A stretch of 64,000 nucleotides of DNA from Gordonia sihwensis NBRC 108236 (lineage in GTDB: Bacteria > Actinomycetota > Actinomycetes > Mycobacteriales > Mycobacteriaceae): positions 1-64,000 of the forward strand of contig NZ_BANU01000007.1 in NCBI RefSeq assembly GCF_000333035.1, given 5' to 3'. The position numbers and the translations under genes were made by a program. Positions 22,731 through 31,900 of this stretch are shown here, in pieces. The notes under the pieces are model-generated. The model saw nothing but the letters and a program-made list of their open reading frames with translations. It did not search any database and was not told where the DNA came from. Numbering within the stretch: the stretch's first letter is position 1; each line of letters starts with the position of its first letter.

Positions 22731-23342
22731 ATGAACGACCCCGACAAGCCGGCGAGCAGAGTCGTTGTCGCCGAGGATGATTCGCTGATCCGCATGGATC
22801 TGATCGAGATGCTGCGCGACGAGGGATACGACGTCGTCGGGGAGGCCCCGAACGGTCAGGTCGCCGTCGATCTGGCCGAGCAGCTCCGTCCCGACGTCGT
22901 CATCATGGATGTGAAGATGCCGGTCCGCGACGGCATCGACGCGGCCAGCGAGATCGCGCGCAAGAGGATCGCACCCGTCGTCATGCTGACGGCGTTCAGC
23001 CAGCGTGAGTTCGTCGAACGTGCCCGCGACGCCGGCGCGATGGCGTACCTGGTCAAGCCGTTCAACCAGGCCGACCTCGTCCCCGCGATCGAGGTGGCGC
23101 TCAGCCGGTATCGTGAGCTCAAGGTGCTCGAGGCTGAGATCGCCGACATGTCAGGCCGTTTCGAGGCCCGGAAACTCATCGAGCGGGCGAAGGGTCTGCT
23201 CATGGACAAGCAGGGAATGACCGAGCCGGAGGCCTTCCGCTGGATTCAGCGGAACGCGATGGACAAGCGCGCCACGATGAAGGCGGTCGCCGAGATCGTG
23301 GTCGACACGCTCGGCGACGGGACCGACCAGCCGCGGTCGTAG
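22731..23342 (+). CDS. pdtaR: ANTAR-domain response regulator PdtaR
   Basis: A 203-residue two-component regulator. Receiver domain (about 9-125): acidic pocket AEDD, phospho-acceptor D60 in VVIMDVKMP, then LTAF and YLVKPF. ANTAR domain (about 135-195): an RNA-binding three-helix bundle with RAKGLLMDKQGMTEPEAFRWIQRNAM. Mycobacterial PdtaR binds RNA hairpins and controls termination after phosphorylation by PdtaS, which is not here. The ATG at 22731 has GGAG 9 nt upstream; the GTG at 22701 would add ten non-conserved residues. Confidence 0.5.
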   Translation: MNDPDKPASRVVVAEDDSLIRMDLIEMLRDEGYDVVGEAPNGQVAVDLAEQLRPDVVIMDVKMPVRDGIDAASEIARKRIAPVVMLTAFSQREFVERARDAGAMAYLVKPFNQADLVPAIEVALSRYRELKVLEAEIADMSGRFEARKLIERAKGLLMDKQGMTEPEAFRWIQRNAMDKRATMKAVAEIVVDTLGDGTDQPRS

Positions 23343-23372
23343 CGGGCTGCCGCGACTGTCCGACCCACGCCC

Positions 23373-23378
23373 TAGACT
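23373..23378 (+). promoter_or_regulatory. -10 box of polA, leaderless
   Basis: TAGACT lies seven bases before the polA GTG. A TGTC (23357-23360) stands at the same distance from it as TGTC does in the PafBC damage motif, but the bases after TGTC do not match the consensus. Confidence 0.5.
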
Positions 23379-23385
23379 CGTCTGC

Positions 23386-26157
23386 GTGAGTGCAGCGCAG
23401 ACAACGAACAAGTCGGGTGCGGGGACCAGAGCCGCGGGCAAGGCGGGCGGCAGGCCGACGCTGATGCTTCTGGACGGTCACTCGCTGGCCTACCGGGCGT
23501 TCTTCGCGTTGCCCGCCGAGAACTTCAAGACGAACACCGGCCAGAGCACCAACGCGGTCTACGGCTTCACGTCGATGCTGATCAATCTGCTGCGCGACGA
23601 GGAGCCGAGCCACATCGCCGCCGCGTTCGACGTCTCCCGGCAGACCTTCCGGTCGGAGATGTTCCCCGAGTACAAGGCGCAGCGGAGTTCGTCGCCCGAC
23701 GAATTCCGGGGCCAGGTCGACCTCACCAAGGACGTCCTCGACGCGATGGGCATCCCGGTGATGGCGATCGAGGGGTACGAGGCCGACGACATCATCGCCA
23801 CGCTCGCGACGGCCGCCGACCGCCAGGGGTACCGGGTCCTCGTCGTCACCGGCGACCGCGACTCACTGCAGCTGGTCAACGAGAACATCACCGTGCTGTA
23901 TCCGAAGCGCGGGGTGTCGGAGCTCACCCGTTTCACCCCCGAAGAGGTGGAGAAGAAGTACGGCCTCACGCCGTCGCAGTATCCGGACTTCGCCGCGCTC
24001 CGAGGCGACCCCAGCGACAACCTCCCGGGCATCCCGGGGGTCGGGGAGAAGACGGCGGCCAAATGGATCCGCGAATACGGCTCGTTCGAGGAACTGGTGA
24101 ACCGGGCCGATGAGGTGCGGGGCAAGGTGGGTGATTCACTGCGCGCCAATCTGGCCGGCGTCATCATGAACCGCAGGCTGACCGAACTGGTCCGCGACAT
24201 GGAGTTGCCCGCCGGCCCCGACGACCTGGCCCTGCACGGTTGGGACAGGGACCGGATCCACCGGCTCTTCGACGATCTCGAGTTCAAGGTCTTGCGCGAC
24301 CGGCTGTTCTCCACCCTGACCTCGGTGGAGCCCGAGGCGGAGTCGGGCTTCGACCTGCGCGGGAAGCGACTGGGCTCGGGTGAGGTGGCCGGGTGGCTGG
24401 TCGAGCACACCGCGTCGGGGCGCAGCGGACTCGCGGTGACCGGTCGGCGCGCGGTGGTCGGCAGCGACGTCGAGTCGCTCGCTATCGCCGGGTCCGACGG
24501 AGAGGCCGCGTTCATCGATCCCACCTCGCTGAGTGTGGACGACGATGCGGCGCTGGCGGATTGGCTGGCCGACGAGACCCGGCCCAAGGCCGTGCACGAG
24601 GTGAAGTGGGCCCTGCACGCGCTCCGCGGACGCGGGTGGACGCTGGCCGGAGTCACCTCCGACACCGCTCTCGCCGCGTATCTGGTGCGGCCGGGACAGC
24701 GGACCTTCAACCTCGACGACCTCGTGCTCCGGTACCTGCGACGGGAGCTCAAGGCGGACGACGCCCAGACCGACGACGGTCAGCTCTCGCTGCTCGACGA
24801 CGACGCCGACGCGCAGCGCGCGGCAGATCAACTGATGCTGTCGGCCCAGGCTGTCGCCGAACTCGCCGACACGCTGGACACGGAACTGGAGCGGATCGAG
24901 GGCTCGGCGCTGCTGCGAGAGATGGAACTTCCGCTCGCGTTCGTTCTCGCCGAACTGGAGTGCGCGGGCATCGCCGTCGACGTCGAACACCTGGACGCGC
25001 TCGAGCGCGGGTTCGCGCAGCGGGTGCGCGACGCGGCCGAGGCGGCGTACGAGGTGATCGGCGAGCAGGTGAACCTCGGGTCGCCCAAACAGCTGCAGGC
25101 GATCCTCTTCGACAAGCTCGACATGCCGAAGACGAAGAAGACCAAGACCGGCTACACCACCGACGCGGACGCTCTCACGTCGTTGTACGAGAAGACCGAG
25201 CATCCGTTCCTGAAGCATCTGCTCGAGCATCGCGACGCCACCCGGCTGCGGGTGACGGTGGAGGGCCTCCAGAAGACCGTCGCGGACGATCAGCGCATCC
25301 ACACCACGTTCAATCAGACCGTGGCGGCGACGGGTCGGCTGTCCTCGACGGACCCGAACCTGCAGAACATCCCGGTGCGCACCGATGCGGGCCGCCAGAT
25401 CCGGCACGCCTTCGTGGTGGCGCCGGGCCCGGTGCCGATCGGGGCCGCGCCCGTGGAGTTCGAGAGCCTGATGACGGCCGATTACTCGCAGATCGAGATG
25501 CGGATCATGGCGCACCTCTCGGAGGACGAGGGACTGATCGAGGCCTTCAACACCGGTGAGGACCTGCACAACTTCGTCGGTTCGCGTGCCTTCGGGGTTC
25601 CGGTGGACCAGGTGGACCCGCAGATGCGTTCACGGGTCAAGGCGATGTCGTACGGCCTGGCCTACGGGTTGTCGGCATACGGTCTGGCCGCTCAGCTCGG
25701 GATCAGCCGCGAAGAGGCGAAGCAGCAGATGGAGCAGTACTTCGATCGCTTCGGCGGCGTCCGCGACTATCTTCACCGCGTCGTCGAGGAGGCGCGCCGG
25801 AACGAGTACACGGCCACCCTGTTCGGCCGGCGCCGGTATCTGCCCGACCTCAACTCCGACAACTTCCAGCGTCGTCAGGCCGCCGAGCGGATGGCGCTCA
25901 ACGCCCCCATTCAGGGCACCGCCGCCGACATCATCAAGGTGGCGATGATCAACGTGCAGAACCGGTTGCGGGCCGAGAAGCTGTCGTCGCGGATGCTGCT
26001 GCAGGTGCACGACGAACTGGTGATCGAGGTCGCCCGCGGCGAGCGGGAGACGGTGGAGGCGGTGGTCCGCGCCGAGATGGGCGGAGCGATCGAGCTCTCG
26101 GTTCCACTGGAGGTCTCGGTCGGCTACGGCCGGAGTTGGGACGACGCCGCGCACTGA
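23386..26157 (+). CDS. polA: DNA polymerase I
   Basis: A 923-residue repair and Okazaki-fragment polymerase. Domains: 5' nuclease (about 20-310, LLDGHSLAYRAFFALP, EADDIIATLA, VTGDRDSLQLV, GVGEKTAAKW); a degenerate 3'-5' exonuclease region (about 340-500) lacking the acidic metal ligands, as in other actinobacteria, so proofreading is not expected; polymerase (about 530-923) with motif A DYSQIEMRIMAHLS, motif B RSRVKAMSYGLAYG and motif C QVHDELVIE. GTG start seven bases after a TAGACT box. Monocistronic. Confidence 0.5.
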   Translation: MSAAQTTNKSGAGTRAAGKAGGRPTLMLLDGHSLAYRAFFALPAENFKTNTGQSTNAVYGFTSMLINLLRDEEPSHIAAAFDVSRQTFRSEMFPEYKAQRSSSPDEFRGQVDLTKDVLDAMGIPVMAIEGYEADDIIATLATAADRQGYRVLVVTGDRDSLQLVNENITVLYPKRGVSELTRFTPEEVEKKYGLTPSQYPDFAALRGDPSDNLPGIPGVGEKTAAKWIREYGSFEELVNRADEVRGKVGDSLRANLAGVIMNRRLTELVRDMELPAGPDDLALHGWDRDRIHRLFDDLEFKVLRDRLFSTLTSVEPEAESGFDLRGKRLGSGEVAGWLVEHTASGRSGLAVTGRRAVVGSDVESLAIAGSDGEAAFIDPTSLSVDDDAALADWLADETRPKAVHEVKWALHALRGRGWTLAGVTSDTALAAYLVRPGQRTFNLDDLVLRYLRRELKADDAQTDDGQLSLLDDDADAQRAADQLMLSAQAVAELADTLDTELERIEGSALLREMELPLAFVLAELECAGIAVDVEHLDALERGFAQRVRDAAEAAYEVIGEQVNLGSPKQLQAILFDKLDMPKTKKTKTGYTTDADALTSLYEKTEHPFLKHLLEHRDATRLRVTVEGLQKTVADDQRIHTTFNQTVAATGRLSSTDPNLQNIPVRTDAGRQIRHAFVVAPGPVPIGAAPVEFESLMTADYSQIEMRIMAHLSEDEGLIEAFNTGEDLHNFVGSRAFGVPVDQVDPQMRSRVKAMSYGLAYGLSAYGLAAQLGISREEAKQQMEQYFDRFGGVRDYLHRVVEEARRNEYTATLFGRRRYLPDLNSDNFQRRQAAERMALNAPIQGTAADIIKVAMINVQNRLRAEKLSSRMLLQVHDELVIEVARGERETVEAVVRAEMGGAIELSVPLEVSVGYGRSWDDAAH

Positions 26158-26168
26158 CCCGAACAGGG

Positions 26169-26219
26169 TTGTCGAGTAAGCGCAGGAGCGAAGCGACGGA
26201 GCGCATCGAGACGAACACC
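26169..26219. repeat. REP-like extragenic element
   Basis: The spacer after polA holds GCAGGAGCGAAGCGACGGAG and CATCGAGACGAACACC. Read on the minus strand it resembles the GGT-TTCGA-CTCGCTCC-GCTCGCTC-AACC type element at 32390, suggesting a dispersed extragenic repeat family. Similarity is partial. Confidence 0.5.
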
Positions 26220-26311
26220 AGCCGCGGTGACTCCGCGACAACGTGGCGACGGTCAGCCGAAGTATGGGACCTTCTCTTACAGAGACAGTCCCGATGAACA
26301 GGAACCCGCGA

Positions 26312-27376
26312 ATGACAGACACGCTCCGCCTCGCAGTCCTCGAGGGCGACGGAATCGGACCCGAGGTGGTGCCGGTTGCCGTGGACGTCGCGACCCGGGC
26401 CCTCGCGGCACAGGGGCTGACGGTGGAGACCACCGCGCTGCCGTTCGGTGCCGCCGCCGTCGAGTCCGACGGCGCGCCCGTGCCCGCGAGCACGCTCGAC
26501 GCGCTGGAGAAGTTCGATCTCTGGGTGGTCGGACCGCATGACAGCGCCTCGTACCCGGCCGAAGTGCGGTATCCGCCGCCGGGCGCGGTGTTGCGCAAGC
26601 AGTTCGGTCTGTACGCGAACCTGCGGCCCGCCCGGGCTGTCTCCGGTGTGACGGCGACCGCGCCCGACATCGATGTCCTGGTGGTCCGGGAGAACAGCGA
26701 GGGACTGTACGCGGACCGGAACATGACGATCGGCAGCGGCGAGTTCATGCCGACGCCGGACGTCGCGCTCGCGGTGGGCGTGGTCACCCGCGCGGCGTCC
26801 GAACGCATCGCGGTCGAGGCGTTCGAAGCGGCACGCCGGCGGCGCGGGCACGTCACCGTGGTGCACAAGGCCAACGTGCTGCGACTGACGACGGGACTGT
26901 TCCGGGACGAATGCCTCGCGGTCGCCGAGCGTTACCCGGACGTCCGGGTGGACGAGCAGCACGTCGACGCGATGGCGGCGCTGCTGGTGCGTCGCCCGGC
27001 TGACTTCGATGTGATCGTCACCGAGAACCTGTTCGGCGACATCCTGTCGGACCTGGCGGCTGAACTGTCCGGTTCCCTCGGCCTGGCCCCGTCGATCAAC
27101 GCCTCGGACACGCGCGCCATGGCGCAGGCGGTGCACGGCGCCGCACCGGACATCGCCGGCCGCGGCATCGCCGATCCGGTCGCCATGATCGGTTCGGGCG
27201 CCATGCTGCTGCGCTGGCATGCTGCGCGTTCGGGCGACAGCCGAGTGTCGGCGGCGGCCGATGCGATCGACGGCGCGGTGGCCCATGTGCTCGGTGAGGG
27301 GATCGCCACGGCCGACCTGGGCGGCGGTGCGTCGACCTCGGAGTTCGGGGCGGCGGTCGCGGCGCAGGTCGGCTGA
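26312..27376 (+). CDS. Isocitrate/isopropylmalate dehydrogenase family protein
   Basis: A 354-residue NAD(P)-dependent beta-decarboxylating dehydrogenase. Motifs: LEGDGIGPEV, ANLRPARAV (substrate Arg), VVRENSEGLY, VVHKANVLRLTTGLF (catalytic Lys), and TENLFGDILSDLAAEL (Mg Asp). It could act on isopropylmalate, isocitrate, tartrate or a homologue; leuB cannot be claimed because no leu genes are near. The start is uncertain: ATG 26312 has AGGA 8 nt upstream; 26294 and 26243 are in-frame alternatives. Isolated between polA and an ABC transporter. Confidence 0.5.
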   Translation: MTDTLRLAVLEGDGIGPEVVPVAVDVATRALAAQGLTVETTALPFGAAAVESDGAPVPASTLDALEKFDLWVVGPHDSASYPAEVRYPPPGAVLRKQFGLYANLRPARAVSGVTATAPDIDVLVVRENSEGLYADRNMTIGSGEFMPTPDVALAVGVVTRAASERIAVEAFEAARRRRGHVTVVHKANVLRLTTGLFRDECLAVAERYPDVRVDEQHVDAMAALLVRRPADFDVIVTENLFGDILSDLAAELSGSLGLAPSINASDTRAMAQAVHGAAPDIAGRGIADPVAMIGSGAMLLRWHAARSGDSRVSAAADAIDGAVAHVLGEGIATADLGGGASTSEFGAAVAAQVG

Positions 27377-27422
27377 ATCTCGCCCCGGTCGGCCGCGGCG
27401 GCCGGCGAACCCGTCATACTCA

Positions 27423-27450
27423 TAGACTCCGGGGGATCACACCGATCCCC
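27423..27450 (+). promoter_or_regulatory. Promoter and hairpin/operator of the amino acid ABC transporter
   Basis: TAGACT (27423-27428) is a good -10 box. It is followed by GGGGATC (27432-27438), ACACC, GATCCCC (27444-27450), a perfect 7-bp inverted repeat over the expected transcription start. It could be an operator or a 5' stem in the mRNA. Confidence 0.5.
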
Positions 27451-27471
27451 GGTCACGACGGAGAGGTGCCG

Positions 27472-28374
27472 ATGCGAGTGCGATCGCTGCGCGTGCGGGT
27501 GCTGGCCGGTGTGGCGGCCGCGGCGCTCGCAGTTCCCGTGCTGTCGGGCTGCGTGGTCGACGAGTCGGCGCTCGACACCAAGCCGATCACGGTGAAGGTG
27601 GAGAAGCAGCCCGAGATCGCCGCGATGCTGCCCGCGAGCATTCGAGAATCCGGAGTGCTGCGTGTGGGTACCAACCCGCCGTACCAGCCGAACGAGTTCA
27701 AGGACCGAGAAGGTCACATCATCGGATTCGACGTCGACCTGATGAACGCCGTGGCCGGCGTCCTCGGGCTGCGGGCCGAGTACAGCGAGTCCGACTTCGA
27801 CAAGATCATCCCCGCGATGCAGGGCGGCACTTTCGATCTGGGGATGTCGTCGTTCACCGACTCGCTGGAGAGGCAGAAGGAGGTCGACTTCGTCGACTAC
27901 TTCAGCGCCGGAATCAAATGGGCGCAGAAGGTGGGCAGGGGGATCGACCCGGACAACGCCTGCGGCCTCCGCGTCGGAGTGCAGAGCACCACGGTCGAAG
28001 ACACCGATGAGATCCCCGCCAAGAGCGCCGCATGCGAGAAGGCGGGCAAGGACCCGATCATCAAAGTCAAGTTCGAGACCCAGGATCAGGTGGTGAACGC
28101 CTTGCTCCTGGGCCAGATCGACGCGTTCTCGGCCGATTCTCCGGTGACCGCGTACGCGATCAAGAAGACCGACGGTCAGCTCGAGGAAGTGGGGCCGCTG
28201 TACGACGCGGCGCCGTACGGGTGGCCGATCGTCAAGGGCTCTGCGCTCGGACCCGCTCTGCAGGCAGCCCTGCAGTACCTCATCGACAACGGTCAGTACG
28301 AGAAGATCGCCACACATTGGGGAGTGGAAGCAGGAATGATTCAGCGATCCGAGATCAACGGAGCGAAGGGCTGA
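27472..28374 (+). CDS. Amino acid ABC transporter, substrate-binding lipoprotein
   Basis: A 300-residue family-3 solute-binding protein. Lipobox VLSGC places the lipid-modified Cys at position 27, so it is anchored outside the membrane after Lgt processing. The PBP2 fold follows: GVLRVGTNPPYQP, IGFDVDLMNAVAG, DLGMSSFTDSLERQKEVDFVDY, and VGVQSTTVE. The ligand is probably a polar or acidic amino acid. ATG 27472 is preferred because GGAGAGG stands 5 nt upstream; a GTG lies two codons earlier. First gene of a three-gene operon. Confidence 0.5.
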   Translation: MRVRSLRVRVLAGVAAAALAVPVLSGCVVDESALDTKPITVKVEKQPEIAAMLPASIRESGVLRVGTNPPYQPNEFKDREGHIIGFDVDLMNAVAGVLGLRAEYSESDFDKIIPAMQGGTFDLGMSSFTDSLERQKEVDFVDYFSAGIKWAQKVGRGIDPDNACGLRVGVQSTTVEDTDEIPAKSAACEKAGKDPIIKVKFETQDQVVNALLLGQIDAFSADSPVTAYAIKKTDGQLEEVGPLYDAAPYGWPIVKGSALGPALQAALQYLIDNGQYEKIATHWGVEAGMIQRSEINGAKG

Positions 28375-28378
28375 ACCG

Positions 28379-29323
28379 ATGACGGCAAGTGACATCCGGG
28401 CCGGCGACACGGCGGAGACCCCCGCACCGATCAAGGCCGTCCCCCTCCGGCATCCCGGACAGTGGATCGCCGCTGTGATCATTCTCGGGCTGGTCGGGCT
28501 CTTCGTGTACGGCGCGGCCACCAATCCCGCGTACCACTGGTCCACCTACGGCAAGTACCTGTTCGAAGAACGCATCCTGTCGGGTGTCGGATACACGCTG
28601 GCGCTGACCGTCCTCGCGATGATCATCGGGGTGATCCTCGGCGTGATCCTGGCGGTGATGCGGATGTCACAGAACAAGGTGCTCAGTTCCGCGGCCTGGG
28701 TGTACCTGTGGGTATTCCGTGGCACTCCGATCTTCGTTCAGCTGGTCCTGTGGGGGCTCGTCGGTTCGCTCTACAAGACCGTCCGGGTCGGCATACCCTT
28801 CGGCCCGACCGCGTTCGAAATCGACATCCAGGCCTTCAGCCTCAAGTACGTCTTCCTGATCGCCGTGATCGGGCTCGCCCTCAATGAGGCCGCGTATATG
28901 GCGGAGATCGTCCGCGCCGGCATCTCCTCCGTGGGCGAAGGACAGATGGAGGCGTCGGTGGCGCTGGGCATGTCGTGGTGGCAGACGATGCGGCGAATCG
29001 TGCTGCCACAGGCGATGCGGGTGATCATCCCGCCCACCGGCAACGAGGTCATCAGCATGCTCAAGACCACCAGCCTCGTGGCCGCGGTGCCTTTCAGCCT
29101 CGAACTGTACGGCCGCCAACGGGATATCTCGGGCGTCAACTTCCAGCCGATCCCGATGCTGCTCGTGGCGTCGACGTGGTATCTGGTCGTCACCTCGGTG
29201 CTGATGATCGGGCAGCACTTCGTCGAGAAGCACTACGAGAAGGGTGCCTCGCGCGAGCTGTCGGAGGGCCAGCTGCAGGCGCTCGCCGCCGCCAACAAGA
29301 CGGTCGTGGAGGAGGGCAAGTGA
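28379..29323 (+). CDS. Amino acid ABC transporter permease
   Basis: A 314-residue HisM/GlnP-type permease with five or six membrane helices (about 28-48, 68-95, 103-122, 155-185, 255-280). The EAA loop is [20 protein letters not shown] followed by [22 protein letters not shown], which contacts the ATPase. The N-terminal 25 residues are hydrophilic. It starts 4 nt after the binding protein, and its stop overlaps the ATPase gene (GTGA). One permease gene suggests a homodimer. Confidence 0.5.
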   Translation: MTASDIRAGDTAETPAPIKAVPLRHPGQWIAAVIILGLVGLFVYGAATNPAYHWSTYGKYLFEERILSGVGYTLALTVLAMIIGVILGVILAVMRMSQNKVLSSAAWVYLWVFRGTPIFVQLVLWGLVGSLYKTVRVGIPFGPTAFEIDIQAFSLKYVFLIAVIGLALNEAAYMAEIVRAGISSVGEGQMEASVALGMSWWQTMRRIVLPQAMRVIIPPTGNEVISMLKTTSLVAAVPFSLELYGRQRDISGVNFQPIPMLLVASTWYLVVTSVLMIGQHFVEKHYEKGASRELSEGQLQALAAANKTVVEEGK

Positions 29324-30111
29324 CGGACACCGGTGTTTCGTCCGACGGCGGCCGGCCGATGGTGCTGGCCGACCGCGTATGCAAGAACTTCGGCGCCCTT
29401 CAGGTGCTGAAGGGTGTGTCCATCGAGGTGCAACCCGGCGAGGTCGCATGTCTGATCGGCCCCTCGGGCTCGGGGAAGTCCACCTTTCTGCGGTGCGTCA
29501 ATCACCTCGAGAAGGTCAACGCCGGACGTCTGGAGGTGGACGGCGAGCTGATCGGTTATCGAGAGCGCGGCGGCCGACTCTACGAGCTCAGCCCGCGCGA
29601 GGCGGCCAGGCAGCGCCGCGACATCGGGATGGTGTTTCAGCATTTCAACTTGTTTCCGCACCGGACCGCGCTGGAGAACATCATCGAGGCTCCGGTCCTG
29701 GTCGGCGGGAAGTCCAAGAGCGAGGCCACCGAGCGCGCTCTGGACCTGCTGAGCCAGGTGGGCCTGCGGGCCAAAGCCGACGCCTACCCGGCCCAGCTCT
29801 CGGGCGGACAGCAGCAGCGCGTCGCCATCGCCCGCGCGCTCGCCATGGATCCGAAGCTGATGCTCTTCGACGAGCCGACTTCGGCTCTCGACCCGGAACT
29901 CGTCGGCGACGTGCTGGCGGTCATGCGGACCCTCGCCGCGGAGGGGATGACGATGGTGGTGGTCACCCACGAAATGGGCTTCGCCCGCGAGGTGGCCGAC
30001 CAGTTGGTCTTCATGGACGGTGGAGTGGTGGTCGAACGCGGGGATCCCCGTGAGCTGCTGTCGAACCCGCAGCAGGCGCGAACCCAGGAGTTCCTCTCCA
30101 AGCTGCTGTAG
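29320..30111 (+). CDS. Amino acid ABC transporter ATP-binding protein
   Basis: A 263-residue PAAT-type ATPase. Walker [10 protein letters not shown] (47-55), Q-loop [10 protein letters not shown], signature LSGGQQQR, Walker [15 protein letters not shown] and switch His in VVVTHEMGF are intact. The GTG at 29320 overlaps the permease stop. An insertion between Walker A and the Q-loop ([18 protein letters not shown]) is usual in this subfamily. It converges on the dioxygenase gene with a 12-bp perfect palindrome, AGCGGGCCCGCT, between the stops. Confidence 0.5.
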   Translation: MTDTGVSSDGGRPMVLADRVCKNFGALQVLKGVSIEVQPGEVACLIGPSGSGKSTFLRCVNHLEKVNAGRLEVDGELIGYRERGGRLYELSPREAARQRRDIGMVFQHFNLFPHRTALENIIEAPVLVGGKSKSEATERALDLLSQVGLRAKADAYPAQLSGGQQQRVAIARALAMDPKLMLFDEPTSALDPELVGDVLAVMRTLAAEGMTMVVVTHEMGFAREVADQLVFMDGGVVVERGDPRELLSNPQQARTQEFLSKLL

Positions 30112-30120
30112 CGGGCCCGC

Positions 30121-31029
30121 TCACACGGTGGCGATCGGCGTGAGGATCCCGGGCGGATCGGTCCGGGCCGCCTCGGTGAAGCGGTGGCCCCAGAAGCTCG
30201 GCTTGCGGTAGGTGCGGGCGATCCAGCTCAGGTCGTCGACCACCAGACCCCCGTAGCCGAGCTCCAGCTGAAACCCCGACGGCGTCCCGACATAGGTCGA
30301 CGTCATGAGGTCGTTCGAGTGCCGGCCGAGCGTCTGCATCACCGGGACGCGATGCTTCTCGACCAGGTCGATCGCGCGGCCGAGATCGTCCATGTGCTGG
30401 TATTCCAGCATCAGGTGGTTCACGCCGATGTGGCCGGGCGCCTCCGCGAGCGCCAGCGAGTGGTGGCGGCCGTTGACGTGGTAGAACCGCACGTCGAAGT
30501 GATCCGACACGATTCGGTCGGAGAGCCGGAATCCGAGTACCCCGGAATAGAACTCGTCGGCTTCCGCGAGGTCCGGTACCTGGTAGACGATGTGTCCCAG
30601 CCCCTGATCGCCCGTCACGAACCCGCCGCGCATGGTCCGTCCCGCGCGGAACGAGTTGGGGGTGGCGCCCTTGCCCCAGGACAGTTCGTGGCGAAGTCCC
30701 CACGGGTCGGTGAACCAGGCCAGTTCGGCGACGCCGCGGTCGCGCAGGACCGGTGCGTCGGCCCACTCCAGGCTCAATCCGCGGCGCGCGAGATGCTCGG
30801 CGAACGCGTGCAGATCGGTCTCGTTGGCCAAGCCCCAGCCGGTGTATCGGAGTTCGTCGGTAGCGCCGGGGTGGATGCAGATGCGGAAGTCGACGTCGTC
30901 GACAGCGAGCCGGACCGTACCGTCGGGCGTTCGGCTGTGAATCATCGCGCCGACGATCTCGGGTCCGTAGGTCGACCAGTCCGACGAGCGCGGTGAGCCG
31001 AAGCCGACGTACGAGAGTTCTTGAATCAT
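30121..31029 (-). CDS. Type I extradiol (catechol) ring-cleavage dioxygenase, VOC family
   Basis: A 302-residue two-domain VOC protein. The C-terminal domain holds the Fe(II) ligands H146 (GLGHIVYQ), H205 (GVNHLMLEY) and E256 ([10 protein letters not shown]), and the GRHSND loop (H237) typical of BphC enzymes; the N-terminal domain is the usual non-metal duplicate. It should cleave a 2,3-dihydroxylated aromatic next to the hydroxyls. The ATG at 31029 fits the family [10 protein letters not shown] start. No other catabolic genes adjoin; a divergent MarR gene shares the upstream region. Confidence 0.5.
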   Translation of the reverse strand: MIQELSYVGFGSPRSSDWSTYGPEIVGAMIHSRTPDGTVRLAVDDVDFRICIHPGATDELRYTGWGLANETDLHAFAEHLARRGLSLEWADAPVLRDRGVAELAWFTDPWGLRHELSWGKGATPNSFRAGRTMRGGFVTGDQGLGHIVYQVPDLAEADEFYSGVLGFRLSDRIVSDHFDVRFYHVNGRHHSLALAEAPGHIGVNHLMLEYQHMDDLGRAIDLVEKHRVPVMQTLGRHSNDLMTSTYVGTPSGFQLELGYGGLVVDDLSWIARTYRKPSFWGHRFTEAARTDPPGILTPIATV

Positions 31030-31104
31030 TCGAGAGTCCTTCGCTTGGGGAACGTGTTCTCGCGTCTGAAGGTAGACCGCAATAATGAATGGGTCAACCA
31101 ACAA

Positions 31105-31117
31105 TTATGGTCCATAA
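31105..31117. promoter_or_regulatory. Operator-like palindrome between dioxygenase and marR
   Basis: TTATGG-T-CCATAA is a perfect 13-bp palindrome in the AT-rich 128-bp divergent spacer, 76 bp before the dioxygenase and 41 bp before marR. It is the natural candidate for the MarR binding site; binding is inferred. Confidence 0.5.
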
Positions 31118-31145
31118 CGAAATCGGTGAGAGTTGCCGCACTCGA

Positions 31146-31151
31146 TAGGCT
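31146..31151 (+). promoter_or_regulatory. -10 box of marR, leaderless
   Basis: TAGGCT lies six bases before the ATG of the MarR gene, with no ribosome-binding site. Confidence 0.5.
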
Positions 31152-31157
31152 GACGGG

Positions 31158-31610
31158 ATGACAGGTAAGGCGCCGCCAGAAGACCTTCTCGGCGATTCGC
31201 TGAGCGCACGGCTCGGCTTCCAGTTGGTGAAGGCGGCGATCGGGGTGCGCCGGGCGTATGCGGCGGAGCTGAGACGGCACGGGCTCCTGCCGCATCAACA
31301 CGCGATCCTCGCGGTGCTCGTCGACGGCGAGGGGCTCTATCAGCGGCAGCTCGCCGAGGCGGTGCGCGTCGATCCGCCCGATCTCGTTCCGTACATCGAC
31401 GGCTTGGTGAAGGAGGGGCTGGCCGCGCGTTCCCCGGACCCGAAGGATCGGCGTCGGCAGATCGTCACGATCACCCCTGCCGGCACCGAGCGGCTCGGTG
31501 AGGCCGACAGGGGCCTGGACGTGGTCGAGTCGGCGTTGTTCCGTCGGCTCTCGTCCTCCGATCGGAGTCGATTGCGCAAGGTATTGGCGGAGATCGATCA
31601 GGAGGACTGA
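31158..31610 (+). CDS. MarR family transcriptional regulator
   Basis: A 150-residue winged-helix regulator. Features: N-terminal dimer helix (LGFQLVKAAIGVRRAYAAEL), LLPHQHAILAVL, the recognition helix region LYQRQLAEAVRVDPPDLVPYIDGL, and the wing SPDPKDRRRQIVTITPAG. Such proteins usually repress a divergent catabolic or efflux gene and release DNA on binding a phenolic ligand, so control of the adjoining dioxygenase is likely. Its 3' end overlaps the convergent DUF2277 gene by 13 bp. Confidence 0.5.
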   Translation: MTGKAPPEDLLGDSLSARLGFQLVKAAIGVRRAYAAELRRHGLLPHQHAILAVLVDGEGLYQRQLAEAVRVDPPDLVPYIDGLVKEGLAARSPDPKDRRRQIVTITPAGTERLGEADRGLDVVESALFRRLSSSDRSRLRKVLAEIDQED

Positions 31611-31891
31611 ATCGGTCGGCGCGCCTCGCGCGCCGCGATTCGTGCTCGTACTTCGGGACGCCGCAGCGGCGGGACGGTTCGCGGAGGCTGCCTGCGGGCC
31701 GGAAGTGCGTCGAGGAGTTCAACGGTCGCCGCGGTCACGGCGTCTACCGCCGTCTCGATCGCGTCGTGGTTGGCGTCGGTGACCTTGCGGATTCCGGAGA
31801 CCTTCCGCACGTACTGCAGCGCGGCTGCCCGGATCTCTTCGTCAGTCGCTGCCGGCTCAAGGCCGCGCAGTTCGGTGATGTTGCGGCACAT
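31598..31891 (-). CDS. DUF2277 family protein
   Basis: A 97-residue protein with the DUF2277 start MCRNITELRGLEP and the helix ATDEEIRAAALQYVRKVSG, known from actinobacteria and without a known role. An Arg/Pro-rich tail follows residue 65. It lies 9 nt after the DUF1992 gene and is probably co-transcribed. Family assignment is by motif only. Confidence 0.5.
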   Translation of the reverse strand: MCRNITELRGLEPAATDEEIRAAALQYVRKVSGIRKVTDANHDAIETAVDAVTAATVELLDALPARRQPPRTVPPLRRPEVRARIAAREARRPIQSS

Positions 31892-31900
31892 GAGCCCAGG

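Noticed and set aside
26312-27376. leuB for the beta-decarboxylating dehydrogenase
   Set aside because: The motifs fit the whole isocitrate/isopropylmalate/tartrate family, and no leucine gene is near, so a specific name is not justified.
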